Source: Planctomycetota bacterium (GTDB lineage Bacteria; Planctomycetota; UBA1135; GCA-002686595). Taken from it: DNA of 52,108 nt. The translations under genes were made by a program, and so were the position numbers. This document shows positions 33,862-42,539 of the stretch, piece after piece (positions within the stretch are counted from its first letter, which is position 1; every line of letters starts with the position of its first letter). The DNA lies in NCBI GenBank assembly GCA_016872795.1, contig VGYZ01000019.1, positions 1 through 52,108 on the forward strand, read 5' to 3'. Under the pieces are notes generated by a model that searched no databases, was not told the origin of the DNA, and was given only the letters and a program-made list of their open reading frames with translations.

Positions 33862-36258
33862 CTAGAGCTCGTCCTGGCGCTTGGCGCGCACGAAGTTGGT
33901 GACCAAGCTGAGCGCGGTGCGGTCGAACACATGCTCCGCCGCCTTGCCGTTCGAGCCCCACCACTTCTCGCCGCTCGTCGCGCGCCACTGCGGCCACGGC
34001 ATCGCCATCCGGTCGAGAGCGTAGGCCTGACGCTGCTCCGCTTCCTTGAGCCAGTTCGCGTTGACGAGTCCCTGGTTGTTGAAGTGGTTGACCGAATCGC
34101 ACACCAGGCCGTGGCCCGCGCGGAACCACACGGTCATGTTGCCGACGCCGTACTTGGCCGCGCACTGCGGGCTGTCGACGAGCACCTCGCAGCGCTCGCG
34201 ATCGAGCACCTCGATCATGTGCGGGCCCTCGAGGTTGTAGTGCGGCTCGACGCCGCCGTCGAACACGCCCGCGAGGTACACGCTGCCGTCGGCGATCGGC
34301 TCGGCGCTGACGGTCGCGAGCTCGTTCTCGAGGTGCACGGCCTTGGCCATGCCGGGATAGACCTTCTCGATCGTCTCGCCGAGCGACCAGCACGAGCCGA
34401 ACAAGTAGCCGCCCGTGCGCACGAACCACGCGATGCACTCGATGTCGTCGGGCAGCACCTCGCCCGTGCAATTCGAGACATACACGCCGAAAGGCTGCAG
34501 ACCGTCCTCGCGGTGCTTGCCTGCCACCGTCTTGCGCCAAGGCACGCCACCCGCGGACGGCGCGCCCTTGCCCTTGGCATCCAAAGCGGCGGCGACGCCC
34601 GTCTCGACGCGCTCGAGCACGCTCTGGATCTGGTCGCCGCGGCTCTCGAGCACGATCACATCGAGATCCTTGAAGACCTCGGCGACCGAGAGCGCGTAGC
34701 CGAACTTCTCGCGCCGCGCCTTGAGCTCTTCGGGCGTCCACAGCTTGAGCCGCGCACCGTTCTCGCCCCACCACTTCAGCCAAGCCGCCGAGTCACGCCC
34801 GTAGTCCTGCTTGGTGAGCGCCTTCGCGCAGGCCACCGCCGTCAGCGCCACGGCCGCTTCCTTGTCCGCGGTCGCCGCAAGAACCGGCGGCAAGGCCTCG
34901 CTCTTCGTCACATGCGAGAGCCCGACGATCGCGGCTCCGCGCAGGCGCCAGTCCGCGCTCTTCGAGAGCGCGATCAAGGGCTCGACCGCGCTCTCCTGCG
35001 TCGTCTTGCCGAGCGAGACGGCGGCGCACACGGCCACGGGCCACTCACGATCACCCAGCGCCTTCACGAGCGCCTTCACGGCGAGCTCGCTGCGGCTCCC
35101 GCCGAGCGCGACAGCCGCATCCTCGCGCACATTCGCATCGGAGGCGGATCCCAGCACTTCCGTGAACACGCCGAGCACCGCATCGTCCGCCACGGAGCCG
35201 CGCAGCTCCTGCAGGGCCACGAGGCGCACGCGGGCGTTCTTGTCCTTCAGAGCGAGGTCGCGTGCCTTCTTCAGCACGGGCTCGAGATCGAGAGTTCCGC
35301 CCGCGTGCAGCGCCGCCGCGCGCACATCCGCATCCGCGTGGCTCAGGCCCTTCTCGATCGCGCGCTCCGCCGCGGCCTTGATGTCCGCGACCGGCGCCAG
35401 CGCGCGCGCGAGCCGCATGGCGCGCACCGCGACCGGCGGCGGCTGGCCCGAGAGCGTCTCGAGCAGCTTCTCCGCCGCTGCAGCGTCGACGCGCGCGATC
35501 GCCGCGACAGCACGCACCAGCCGGCGCTCGACAACATCCACCAGGTCCGCTGCCACGAGGCGTGCCTCGAGGAGCGGCAGGAAGCTCGCGTCGGGCCGCA
35601 CTTCGACCGCTCCCAGCGCCGCGCACGCGAGCTCGGCGTTCTCGCCGGCGAGGTAGCCCTCGAGCAGCGCGCGCATCTCCTCGAGCGACGCGGCGCCGAT
35701 CGCGCCCGCTGCCGCGAGGCGCTCGGTTTCCTCCTTCGCCTTCTGGGACTTCTTGAGGTTCTTGGCGACGGGACCCGACTCCGCGCCGCTGCCCTGCGAG
35801 GCGACGATCGCGAGTGCAGCCCAGGCGTTCGACGCGTTCTTGCCGGCCGTCTGCTTGGCGAGATCGTCAGTCGCGCGCGCCGCGTCGATCTTGGCGAGCG
35901 AGAGCGCCGCCGCGCGCCGCATTCGCATGGCGGGCGCGTCGAGGGCCGTCTTCACGAGCTGCGGCACCGCAGCCTTCGTACCGACCTTGCCGAGCGCCGA
36001 CGCCGCGCGCTCCACGACCTCCCAGTCCTTGTCGAGCAGGGCCGAGATGAGCGCCTTCTCCGCGCCCTCGCCCCCGCTCGCTTCGAGCGCCTCGACCGCG
36101 GCCACGCGTTTCTCGGGCTCCTTGGCCTTGATGTCCTTCAGCGGATCCTGCGCCAGCGCGAGACCTGCGAGAGCGAACGCAGCCAGCGCGACGCGCGCCC
36201 GGCGAGCTAGCGCGCCGCGTTCATCGCACGAGCGCGCGCTGTCCCCATGCCCGGCCAC
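33862..36258 (-). CDS. Exported HEAT-repeat protein with C-terminal DUF4159-like domain
   Basis: The 798-residue reading starts at GTG 36258, the nearest possible start before the signal peptide-like RRARVALAAFALAGLALAQ. No ATG is in frame close by; an ATG at about 36224 in the neighbouring frame (MNAAR then stop) hints that one base may have been lost. About residues 40-480 are HEAT repeats (for example AVEALEASGGEGAEKALISAL). A basic/Trp-rich linker (AWLKWWGENGARLKLW) follows. About 560-760 resembles DUF4159: VRTGGYLFGSCWSLGETIEKVYPG and GNMTVWFRAGHGLVCDSVNHFNNQG. It is probably periplasmic; the function is unknown. It is preceded on the same strand by a toroid gene. Confidence 0.72.
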   Translation of the reverse strand: MAGHGDSARSCDERGALARRARVALAAFALAGLALAQDPLKDIKAKEPEKRVAAVEALEASGGEGAEKALISALLDKDWEVVERAASALGKVGTKAAVPQLVKTALDAPAMRMRRAAALSLAKIDAARATDDLAKQTAGKNASNAWAALAIVASQGSGAESGPVAKNLKKSQKAKEETERLAAAGAIGAASLEEMRALLEGYLAGENAELACAALGAVEVRPDASFLPLLEARLVAADLVDVVERRLVRAVAAIARVDAAAAEKLLETLSGQPPPVAVRAMRLARALAPVADIKAAAERAIEKGLSHADADVRAAALHAGGTLDLEPVLKKARDLALKDKNARVRLVALQELRGSVADDAVLGVFTEVLGSASDANVREDAAVALGGSRSELAVKALVKALGDREWPVAVCAAVSLGKTTQESAVEPLIALSKSADWRLRGAAIVGLSHVTKSEALPPVLAATADKEAAVALTAVACAKALTKQDYGRDSAAWLKWWGENGARLKLWTPEELKARREKFGYALSVAEVFKDLDVIVLESRGDQIQSVLERVETGVAAALDAKGKGAPSAGGVPWRKTVAGKHREDGLQPFGVYVSNCTGEVLPDDIECIAWFVRTGGYLFGSCWSLGETIEKVYPGMAKAVHLENELATVSAEPIADGSVYLAGVFDGGVEPHYNLEGPHMIEVLDRERCEVLVDSPQCAAKYGVGNMTVWFRAGHGLVCDSVNHFNNQGLVNANWLKEAEQRQAYALDRMAMPWPQWRATSGEKWWGSNGKAAEHVFDRTALSLVTNFVRAKRQDEL

Positions 36259-36493
36259 CCCTCGACCCGATTCCAGCTGCGCTTGATCCACTTGGCTTCC
36301 TTCCCGCGATAAAGGCGGACAGCGACCCTGCGCGTCGAGCTCCCCCGGCTCGAACGCCGCCGCCAGACGCCTCCAAAGTGTGCACGAGCCGCGCATCCCT
36401 TGTCGAGCACGCACTGCGGCGAACGCTCTCAGCCCACGCCGTCGTCGGGAGAACGCTCTGCTTCGCGAGCCTAGAAGCGAGCCAGCGTCGCGT
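36259..36493 (-). other. Intergenic gap with a direct repeat, no gene seen
   Basis: This 235-base gap separates the toroid gene's stop from the HEAT gene's start. GAACGCTCT occurs at 36421-36429 and again at 36451-36459, start-to-start 30 bases, roughly three helical turns, as in some operators. GCTTC/GAAGC could pair in a weak hairpin next to it. No strong promoter motif or coding signal was recognised. Confidence 0.25.
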
Positions 36494-38083
36494 TCAGCGA
36501 GTCTTCGCTTTCGCCGGACTCGCCGCGATGTGCGGCGCGCGCTCCAGCTGCTTGCCATCCGGCGCCGTCAGCCGCGCACCGAAGAATGCAGGACCGAGCT
36601 CGTCTTCCACCAGCACGAGCAACGCGTGATCCCCGCGTGCAAGCCGCAGCGGTACGCTCACGCGCCCGTCGGCCGGACCTTGCACGCGTTGGCTCTGCCC
36701 GACGAGCGCGCCGTCGAGGAACACCCTCCAAGGATCCTCGACTTCGAGCCACAACAGCGCGTCGAGCGGCCGATCGAGCTCCCACACCAGTCCCGTCGCG
36801 ACTGCGGCGAAACCGTGGTCGCACTCGGCACCGAGCACTGCGTCGAGATCGACCCACGCGTCGGGCTTGAAGCTCTGGCGGACCCATGTGCGCTTCGCCA
36901 CCTTCGCGCCTTCGCGCAGCGCGAGCTTCGCCGGATCGAACGGCAGCTTGAGCAGCGCGTCGTTCTGTCCCTCGCCGCGCCATGGTCCGGCGACGAGCCA
37001 GTCGGTGATGCGCGGCAAGTCCCACTGCGGCTCGATCGGCCGCGGTGGCCGCAGCGCATCGATTTCCTTCGCGAGTTCCTCCGGCGTGGTGCCGGCCGGC
37101 GCACCCGCGGAAATCGTCGCGCGGCGCAGGAACAGCAGCGCAAAGCAGGTTTCCTGCGTGCCGAGCCACGCGCCATCGTCACCCTGCTCGTCGACCAGCC
37201 AGCGCGCGCCCTCCTCGTACCAGTCGTGCTCGCCGAGCTTCGCCCGAGCCGTGAGCCCGCACCAGCGCTCGACCGCCCACAGGTACGGATACTGAGAGGC
37301 CGGCGTCCATGCACGGGGCCCGTAGGCGTTCTGACCCGGATGCCAGCGCTCGACCATGAACTCGTCGGCGAGCTCGTGCTGCTTCTGGAACTTGCGGAGC
37401 AGGGCCGTGACCGAGCTGCGCCCCTCGCCGAGCTCCTCGAGCACGCGCAGGCCGCCGAGCGAAGCCGCGGTCATGCCGCCCGTGGCCTGTCGGTTGAGTT
37501 CGTACTTGAAGCCGCCGTGCTTCTCGTCCTGCAGGCGATAGAGCGCTTTCACCGCGTTCACGAGCGTCGCGTCCGGGATCTCGAGTCCCATTCGGTGCGC
37601 CGCCCTCAGGCCCAGCAGTGCGAACTGCGAGTTGCTGGCGTCGGCCCCACCCCATGGATAGGCCCACTCTCCGGCCACTTGTGTCTCGACAAGGAAGTCG
37701 AGGCTCGCCTCCGCGTGCTCTCGAAACGCCCGCGGCTCGCCGAGCGCATCGAGCAGCAGCAGCTTCACGCTCGTCGAGTAGGTGCTCTTGAAGTCGGTCG
37801 CGAGCACGCGCGCGAGTCCGCGGCGCACGGAATCGTCCGAGCGTCGCACGCCCGATTTCAACAGCGTGAAGGTGCACAGCGCAGTCAGTCCTCCGGGGTG
37901 CTCCCCCTCGAATCCGGACCAAGTTCCGTCCTCGAGCTGACATGCCTTGAGCCAGTCCGTGCCCTTGGCGATCGCGCGGTTCACGCGCGTCGACAGCGAA
38001 ACCTCGGACCGCTCCAGCGGAGCGGCCTCGGGGGCCTGCGCGAGGGCTGCAACGAATGCCAGTACCAGCACGCGCCCGAGCAT
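36494..38083 (-). CDS. Secreted toroid protein with C-terminal beta-rich extension
   Basis: The 529-residue product starts at ATG 38083 with a signal peptide (MLGRVLVLAFVAALAQAPEA). Residues 30-350 are the prenyltransferase/squalene-cyclase toroid, with CQLEDGTWSGFEGEHPGGL, VAGEWAYPWGGADASNSQF and DEQGDDGAWLGTQETCFALLFL. After about residue 370 a separate domain begins (DLPRITDWLVAGPWRGEG). It contains LVWELDRPLDALLWLEVEDPW and VFLDGALVGQSQRV, which resembles carbohydrate-binding or jelly-roll modules. No DxDD motif is seen. It is the third toroid protein in the window and the only one with this extension. It is downstream of the broken phoX. Confidence 0.82.
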   Translation of the reverse strand: MLGRVLVLAFVAALAQAPEAAPLERSEVSLSTRVNRAIAKGTDWLKACQLEDGTWSGFEGEHPGGLTALCTFTLLKSGVRRSDDSVRRGLARVLATDFKSTYSTSVKLLLLDALGEPRAFREHAEASLDFLVETQVAGEWAYPWGGADASNSQFALLGLRAAHRMGLEIPDATLVNAVKALYRLQDEKHGGFKYELNRQATGGMTAASLGGLRVLEELGEGRSSVTALLRKFQKQHELADEFMVERWHPGQNAYGPRAWTPASQYPYLWAVERWCGLTARAKLGEHDWYEEGARWLVDEQGDDGAWLGTQETCFALLFLRRATISAGAPAGTTPEELAKEIDALRPPRPIEPQWDLPRITDWLVAGPWRGEGQNDALLKLPFDPAKLALREGAKVAKRTWVRQSFKPDAWVDLDAVLGAECDHGFAAVATGLVWELDRPLDALLWLEVEDPWRVFLDGALVGQSQRVQGPADGRVSVPLRLARGDHALLVLVEDELGPAFFGARLTAPDGKQLERAPHIAASPAKAKTR

Positions 38084-38099
38084 ATCCGCAGGGCGCCCG

Positions 38100-39813
38100 G
38101 GCGCGACGCAGCGGGCTCTGGCGAACGGCGTTTTCCGGCACAGCCGGGCGACGGCGGATGGCGACGACGGCCGGCCGCGGCGCGGCGCCGAGTTGCCCCG
38201 AGGGCCAGTTGCTCCCGATCGGAACCGTGCGGATCTGCTCGAAGAGCGTGCCGTCGCGCGCGGCCACGAGCACCTTGCGCTCCACGGTGGTCGGCAGTCC
38301 GGACCCGGGGCGACCGCGCGTGCCATGCAGCTCGCCCGGATGCTGGACCGAGAGACACAGCGTCTCGCCGTCGGGGCTGAATGTGACGCCGCACAGCTCG
38401 CGCTCCGCGGGGCCGAGCGCGAAACACTGCGAAATGCCGGCGCTCGGACCGCGCGTCGGAACGAAGAACAGCGCGCTGGAGCCGAACACGCCCGCGAAGC
38501 GGTCTTGCCCCGGCGCGCTGTCACCCTCGCGCGCCACCGCGCAATTCAGGCCCAGCGACGAGATGTCGGTCAGCACCCACAGGTTGCCATCGGCATCGAA
38601 GCACAGGTTGTCGGGATTCGCCAAGCCCGCGCCTCCGTCGGCGAGCTCGCCCGGCGAGCAGAAGGAACTCCAACGCAAGCGCAGCTCGTCGACGCGCTCC
38701 ACGAGGCGCGAACCCACGAACTTCCACACATGTCCTCCACGCCGGTCGCCGCCGGTGTAGGCGACGAGTGGCGCTCCGACCTCGACGCGCAGCGCGACAT
38801 TCTCATGCCGCATGCGGCCGAGCTTGCGCAGCCCGCCCGACAACGGATCGGCGTGCACCACCCAGCCGAAGTCGCGCCCGTCCTGGGCCTCCGCGAGGAA
38901 CGAACCGAAGCCGTTGATCTCGAACGGCTCGGGCAGGCGCGGATCGATGCCGATGAGCTCGAACGCCATGTCGCGCGCGAGTGGCTCACCGGCCGCATCG
39001 ACGAACTCGGGTGCGTAGTCTTGGTAGTTCTCTTCTCCCGACAGCACCGCCCCCCACATCCTCACGCAACCCGAGCAATTCGAGTGCGTCGCGAACCGCG
39101 CCGCGTCGCCGCGCAAGCGCTTGTGCAAGTTCGAGCCGCGCACCACGCCCCAGCGCCCGTCGGCGGAGCGACGGACATGGAGCACGCTGATGCCCATGTC
39201 ACCGGGCGCGCGCTCGGACAGGGATCGCAACTGCGCGAGCAGGCGCGAATCGCGGGCCGCAGCGGCCCGCTCGAGCTTCTTGCCACTCCATGCCTGACCG
39301 TCGAGCGAGGCCCGCAGGGCTCCGTTCTCGTCGCGCGCAACCTCGAGGCGCGGCGCATCGGCGCCGAGACTCTCGCGCAATGCTGCCAGCCACGGCCGGG
39401 GCGAGACGGACTCGTGGCTGACCACGAGCAGCGCCTCGCTCTCGGAACCAGCGAGCGGCACAAGACCGAGAAAATCGTTGTTGAAGCCGAACGCAAGCTC
39501 GCTGCCCGCGGGGCGAAGCGCCCCCGTACATCGCGAGCAGCTCCCACCCGAACTCCGGCCGAACGACGAGCTCATCGCGCACCTCGAAGCGCGCGAGCCG
39601 CTGTGCGTCACTCGCTGCGTCGCCGCCATCGGACCCAACTGGCAGCGGCAGCGGAACACTCGTCCACGAAGGAACGCCACCCGCGCCGACGAAGGACTAG
39701 CGCAGCGAAGCGGAACGCGATGTGCAGCCCGAGGTCAACGCCATCCAGCCCGCGCTGGCGCCGAGCCAGGCGAACAGCTCGCGGCGATCCGGTCCGAGGC
39801 GCGAAGCGTGCAT
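38100..39813 (-). pseudogene. Broken alkaline phosphatase PhoX-type (DUF839) gene
   Basis: The start at ATG 39813 gives a twin-arginine plus lipobox leader (DRRELFAWLGASAGWMALTSGC). The frame meets TAG at 39697-39699 after 38 codons, but continues in the same frame after it (SFVGAGGVPSW...LARFEVRDELVVRPEFGWELLAMYG). A frame change is then needed at the run of five G (plus-strand C5 at 39521-39525) to reach ELAFGFNNDFLGLVPL. From there the PhoX body is clean: THSNCSGCVRMWGAVLSGEENYQDY, VEVGAPLVAYTGGDRRGGHVWKF, GLANPDNLCFDADGNLWVLTD and RPAVVAIRRRP at about 38150. That frame has no stop until 37179, deep in the toroid gene. PhoX enzymes are exported Ca/Fe phosphatases. Confidence 0.82.
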
Positions 39814-39876
39814 GCGCTCTGGTGTACGCTTCAGCGCGCTTGCGCGCCCGCGCGCGTTGGTGTCGGATACCATGCC

Positions 39877-40302
39877 ATGGACCGCCGCGAGTCGACCTAT
39901 GCGTCCACGGTGCTCGAGCTGCTCGACGAGTACTGGATCGACCTGCGCCGCCCGATCGGCGAACGCGAGCGCGCTGCGTTTCAAGCCGCGGGCTTCACTG
40001 CCTCCTTCGCGATCCTGAGCGCGTGGCCGCCGCTCGGCGAGCCGCACTTCGTGCAGGCTGGCCGCGCGGCGACCGAGCGACTGCGCGCGGCGCTTCGCGC
40101 GCGCGGCGTGCGTACGGTCGATGTGCTTGCGGGATCGCCGGATCGCAACCACCGCGAGCCGAGCCTTGTCTGCGACATCTGCGACGAGACCGCGATCGAG
40201 CTCGCACTCGCGTTCGGTCAGGACGCCTACTTCTGGTTCGACGGCTCGCGCATGTCGATCCGCTGGTGCGACGAGTCCCCAGCGACACTCCTTCCGCTCT
40301 GA
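39877..40302 (+). CDS. DUF3293 domain protein
   Basis: The 141-residue product starts at ATG 39877 (MDRRESTYASTVLELLDEYW). It matches DUF3293: FAILSAWPPLGEP, ERLRAALRARGVRTVDVLAGSPDRNHREPS, ALAFGQDAYFWFDGSRMSIRWC. The function is unknown. The frame is open upstream through the antisense side of phoX, which has no similarity, so the shorter start is used. It is divergent from phoX with 63 bases between and 12 bases ahead of the phosphoesterase gene. Confidence 0.83.
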   Translation: MDRRESTYASTVLELLDEYWIDLRRPIGERERAAFQAAGFTASFAILSAWPPLGEPHFVQAGRAATERLRAALRARGVRTVDVLAGSPDRNHREPSLVCDICDETAIELALAFGQDAYFWFDGSRMSIRWCDESPATLLPL

Positions 40303-40314
40303 GAGCTCACGACC

Positions 40315-42285
40315 ATGCTTCACCGCGCCCTCCGCATCGCCCTGTTCGTCGTACCTCTCTCCGCGGCCTGGCTCGCGGGCGACGACGACGCCGCTCGAGC
40401 GCGCGCGCGGCGCTTCGTGACGAGCCGCACGAGCAAGGTGACCTTGCCCCTGCCCGACGAGCAGGACGCGTTCAGCTTCGTGATCTTCGGCGACCGCACC
40501 GGCGGCCCGGCGGACGGCGTGAAGGTGCTCGCTCAAGCCGTCGACGAGACCAATGTGATCCGACCGGATCTCGTGATGACCGTCGGCGATCTCGTGCAGG
40601 GCTACAACGACCAGCCGGCGTGGCAGAAACAGGCGGACGAGTACTCGGGGATCATGAACCGCCTCGAAGCCCCGTGGTTTCCGGTGGTCGGCAACCACGA
40701 CATCTACTGGCGCGGCAAGGGCGCACGGCCGAGCGAGGAACACGAAGCCGACTACGAGGCGCACTTCGGACCGCTGTGGTACGCCTTCCGGCACAAGAGC
40801 GCGTGGTTCATCGCGCTCCACTCCGACGAGGCGAATCCGCAGACCGGCGAGCGCAATTTCAACAAGCCCGAGTGCCAGCGCATGAGTGCGGAGCAGCTCG
40901 CTTTTCTCGACGATGCGCTCGCGCGCGCGAAAGACGCTGAGCATGTGTTCGTGTTCCTGCACCATCCGCGGTGGCTCGGAAAAAACTACGGCGACGACTG
41001 GCAGAATGTGCACTCGAGGCTCGCCGCCGCCGGGAATGTGACGGCGGTCTTCGCGGGCCACATCCATCGCATGCGCTACGACGGAGCGCGCGATGGGATC
41101 GAGTACTTCACGCTCGCGACCGTCGGCGGCGACCAGTCCGCGCTCGTTCCGAAGGCGGGGTACTTGCACCAATACCACCTCGTCACCGTGCGCAACGGCG
41201 GCATCGCCGTCGCAGCGCTGCCCGTGGGTGCCGCGATCGACGCGCGCTCGATCACGGGCGAGATGAGCGACGACGCCGCAGCCGCCGCGCGCGGGCTGCA
41301 GCCGCTCGCGCTGACGCCGCTCGTATTCCGCAACGATCTCGGAGTCGACGGCGAGGCGCGCGTGACGCTGCGCAATCCTGCGCGCAGGGCCGTGGACATC
41401 GACTTGGTGCCGCACAGCGAGGACGCGCGCTGGAGTTTCGAGCCCAGTCACCTGCACGCGAAGATCGAAGCCGGTGGCTCGCGGGAGTTCACATTGCGCG
41501 TAGCGCGCCCCGCTGCCGCGCTCGATGGCGCGCTGCGCATGCCGCGGCTCGAGGTGCGCGGCGACTGGCTCGGTGCGGATGCGCGCGTCGAGCTGCCCTT
41601 GCGCGACGCAGAGCTGCCGCTCGACCTGCGCTCGCTGCCGCTGCCTTCGCGGCCGGATGTCGAGCATGTGCTCGCGCTCGATGGAGACGGCGACGCGCTC
41701 AGCGTGCCGCACGCAACGCTGGCCTTGAGCGATGGGCCGCTCACCGTCGAAGGTTGGCTGCGCGCACGCGAGTTCCGGCCGCGTCAGGGCTTCGTCAACA
41801 AGACCGAGCAAGGCGAGTTCGGCCTGTTCGTCGACGAGGGCCGGCCGTCGTTCACGGTGTTCCTCGGCAACGACTATGTGTCGGCGCGCTCGGAGAAGAC
41901 CTTGCTCGAGGCCGGACGCTGGCACCATGTCGCAGGCCAGTTCGACGGCGCGCAGGTGCAGCTATTCGTCGATGGCGCGCTGGTCGCTTCGCGCGCCGGG
42001 AAAGGTGCGCGGCGCATCCTCGAGCTGGCGCTGCTCGTCGGAGCCGATGTCAGCAAGGACGGCAGCCCGAACTCGTGCTTCCCCGGCGAGATCGACGAGG
42101 TGCGGGTCTCCACGGTGGCTCGCTACAGCGCGGCGACTCCGTTCGAGCCGCTGCGACGCTTCGAGAGCGACTCCGCCACCGCGCTGCTGCTGCACATGGA
42201 CGCGGACCTCGGTCCGTGGTGCCCCGATGCGAGCTCCGGACGCGTGCATGCCACGCGTCTGGGCGACGCCCGCGTGGGGCGCTGA
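40315..42285 (+). CDS. Exported metallophosphoesterase with C-terminal LamG domain
   Basis: The 656-residue product starts at ATG 40315 with a signal peptide (LRIALFVVPLSAAWLAG). Calcineurin-like phosphoesterase motifs occur in order: FVIFGDRTGG, TVGDLVQGYND, VVGNHD, FLHHPRW and FAGHIHRM, which supply the two-metal site. A beta-sandwich region (about 330-450) follows. A LamG/concanavalin-like domain (about 455-620) has LTVEGWLRAREFRP and AGRWHHVAGQFDGAQVQLFVDG. It probably acts on a polymer or surface substrate outside the cytoplasm (inference). It lies 12 bases after the DUF3293 gene. Confidence 0.88.
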   Translation: MLHRALRIALFVVPLSAAWLAGDDDAARARARRFVTSRTSKVTLPLPDEQDAFSFVIFGDRTGGPADGVKVLAQAVDETNVIRPDLVMTVGDLVQGYNDQPAWQKQADEYSGIMNRLEAPWFPVVGNHDIYWRGKGARPSEEHEADYEAHFGPLWYAFRHKSAWFIALHSDEANPQTGERNFNKPECQRMSAEQLAFLDDALARAKDAEHVFVFLHHPRWLGKNYGDDWQNVHSRLAAAGNVTAVFAGHIHRMRYDGARDGIEYFTLATVGGDQSALVPKAGYLHQYHLVTVRNGGIAVAALPVGAAIDARSITGEMSDDAAAAARGLQPLALTPLVFRNDLGVDGEARVTLRNPARRAVDIDLVPHSEDARWSFEPSHLHAKIEAGGSREFTLRVARPAAALDGALRMPRLEVRGDWLGADARVELPLRDAELPLDLRSLPLPSRPDVEHVLALDGDGDALSVPHATLALSDGPLTVEGWLRAREFRPRQGFVNKTEQGEFGLFVDEGRPSFTVFLGNDYVSARSEKTLLEAGRWHHVAGQFDGAQVQLFVDGALVASRAGKGARRILELALLVGADVSKDGSPNSCFPGEIDEVRVSTVARYSAATPFEPLRRFESDSATALLLHMDADLGPWCPDASSGRVHATRLGDARVGR

Positions 42286-42539
42286 CCTCGAAGGCGCACC
42301 GAGAACTTCCTTCCAGCCCCGGGCGGGACACCTCTCGCCGCGCGCGTTTTCAACTGAAATTTGGAGCGCTGTGTTCGAGTGTCCGCGTCCTCCCGCCCGA
42401 CAAGGATCTCGGGAAGAAGACGGCCACGCCCATAGGGGTGGCCATTGCACATGAGGGTCCTGAGCCCTCGGGAGAAGCGATCATGGCGCATGCGCGCGTT
42501 GTTCAGGGGAATTCGAATACCACCGTCACGGAGCGAACG
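42286..42539 (+). promoter_or_regulatory. 5' leader with two adjacent hairpins before the lipoprotein gene
   Basis: This 254-base gap contains an A/T-richer patch (around 42347-42365), the only clear one nearby, that may hold a promoter. Two stem-loops follow. The first is 42422-42443: GGCCAC pairs with GTGGCC with a one-base bulge and a further three G-C pairs, loop ATA. The second is 42453-42469: GAGGG/CCCTC, loop of seven. Neither has a T-tract, so they look more like leader structure than a terminator. They match no riboswitch consensus I know. GGAG at 42530-42533 is a good Shine-Dalgarno for ATG 42540. Confidence 0.4.

Noticed and set aside
37179..38160. Continuation of the phoX frame into the toroid gene as a fusion protein
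   Set aside because: The extension is low-complexity Arg/Ala/Gly sequence in the wrong frame of a clearly coding gene with its own ATG and signal peptide.
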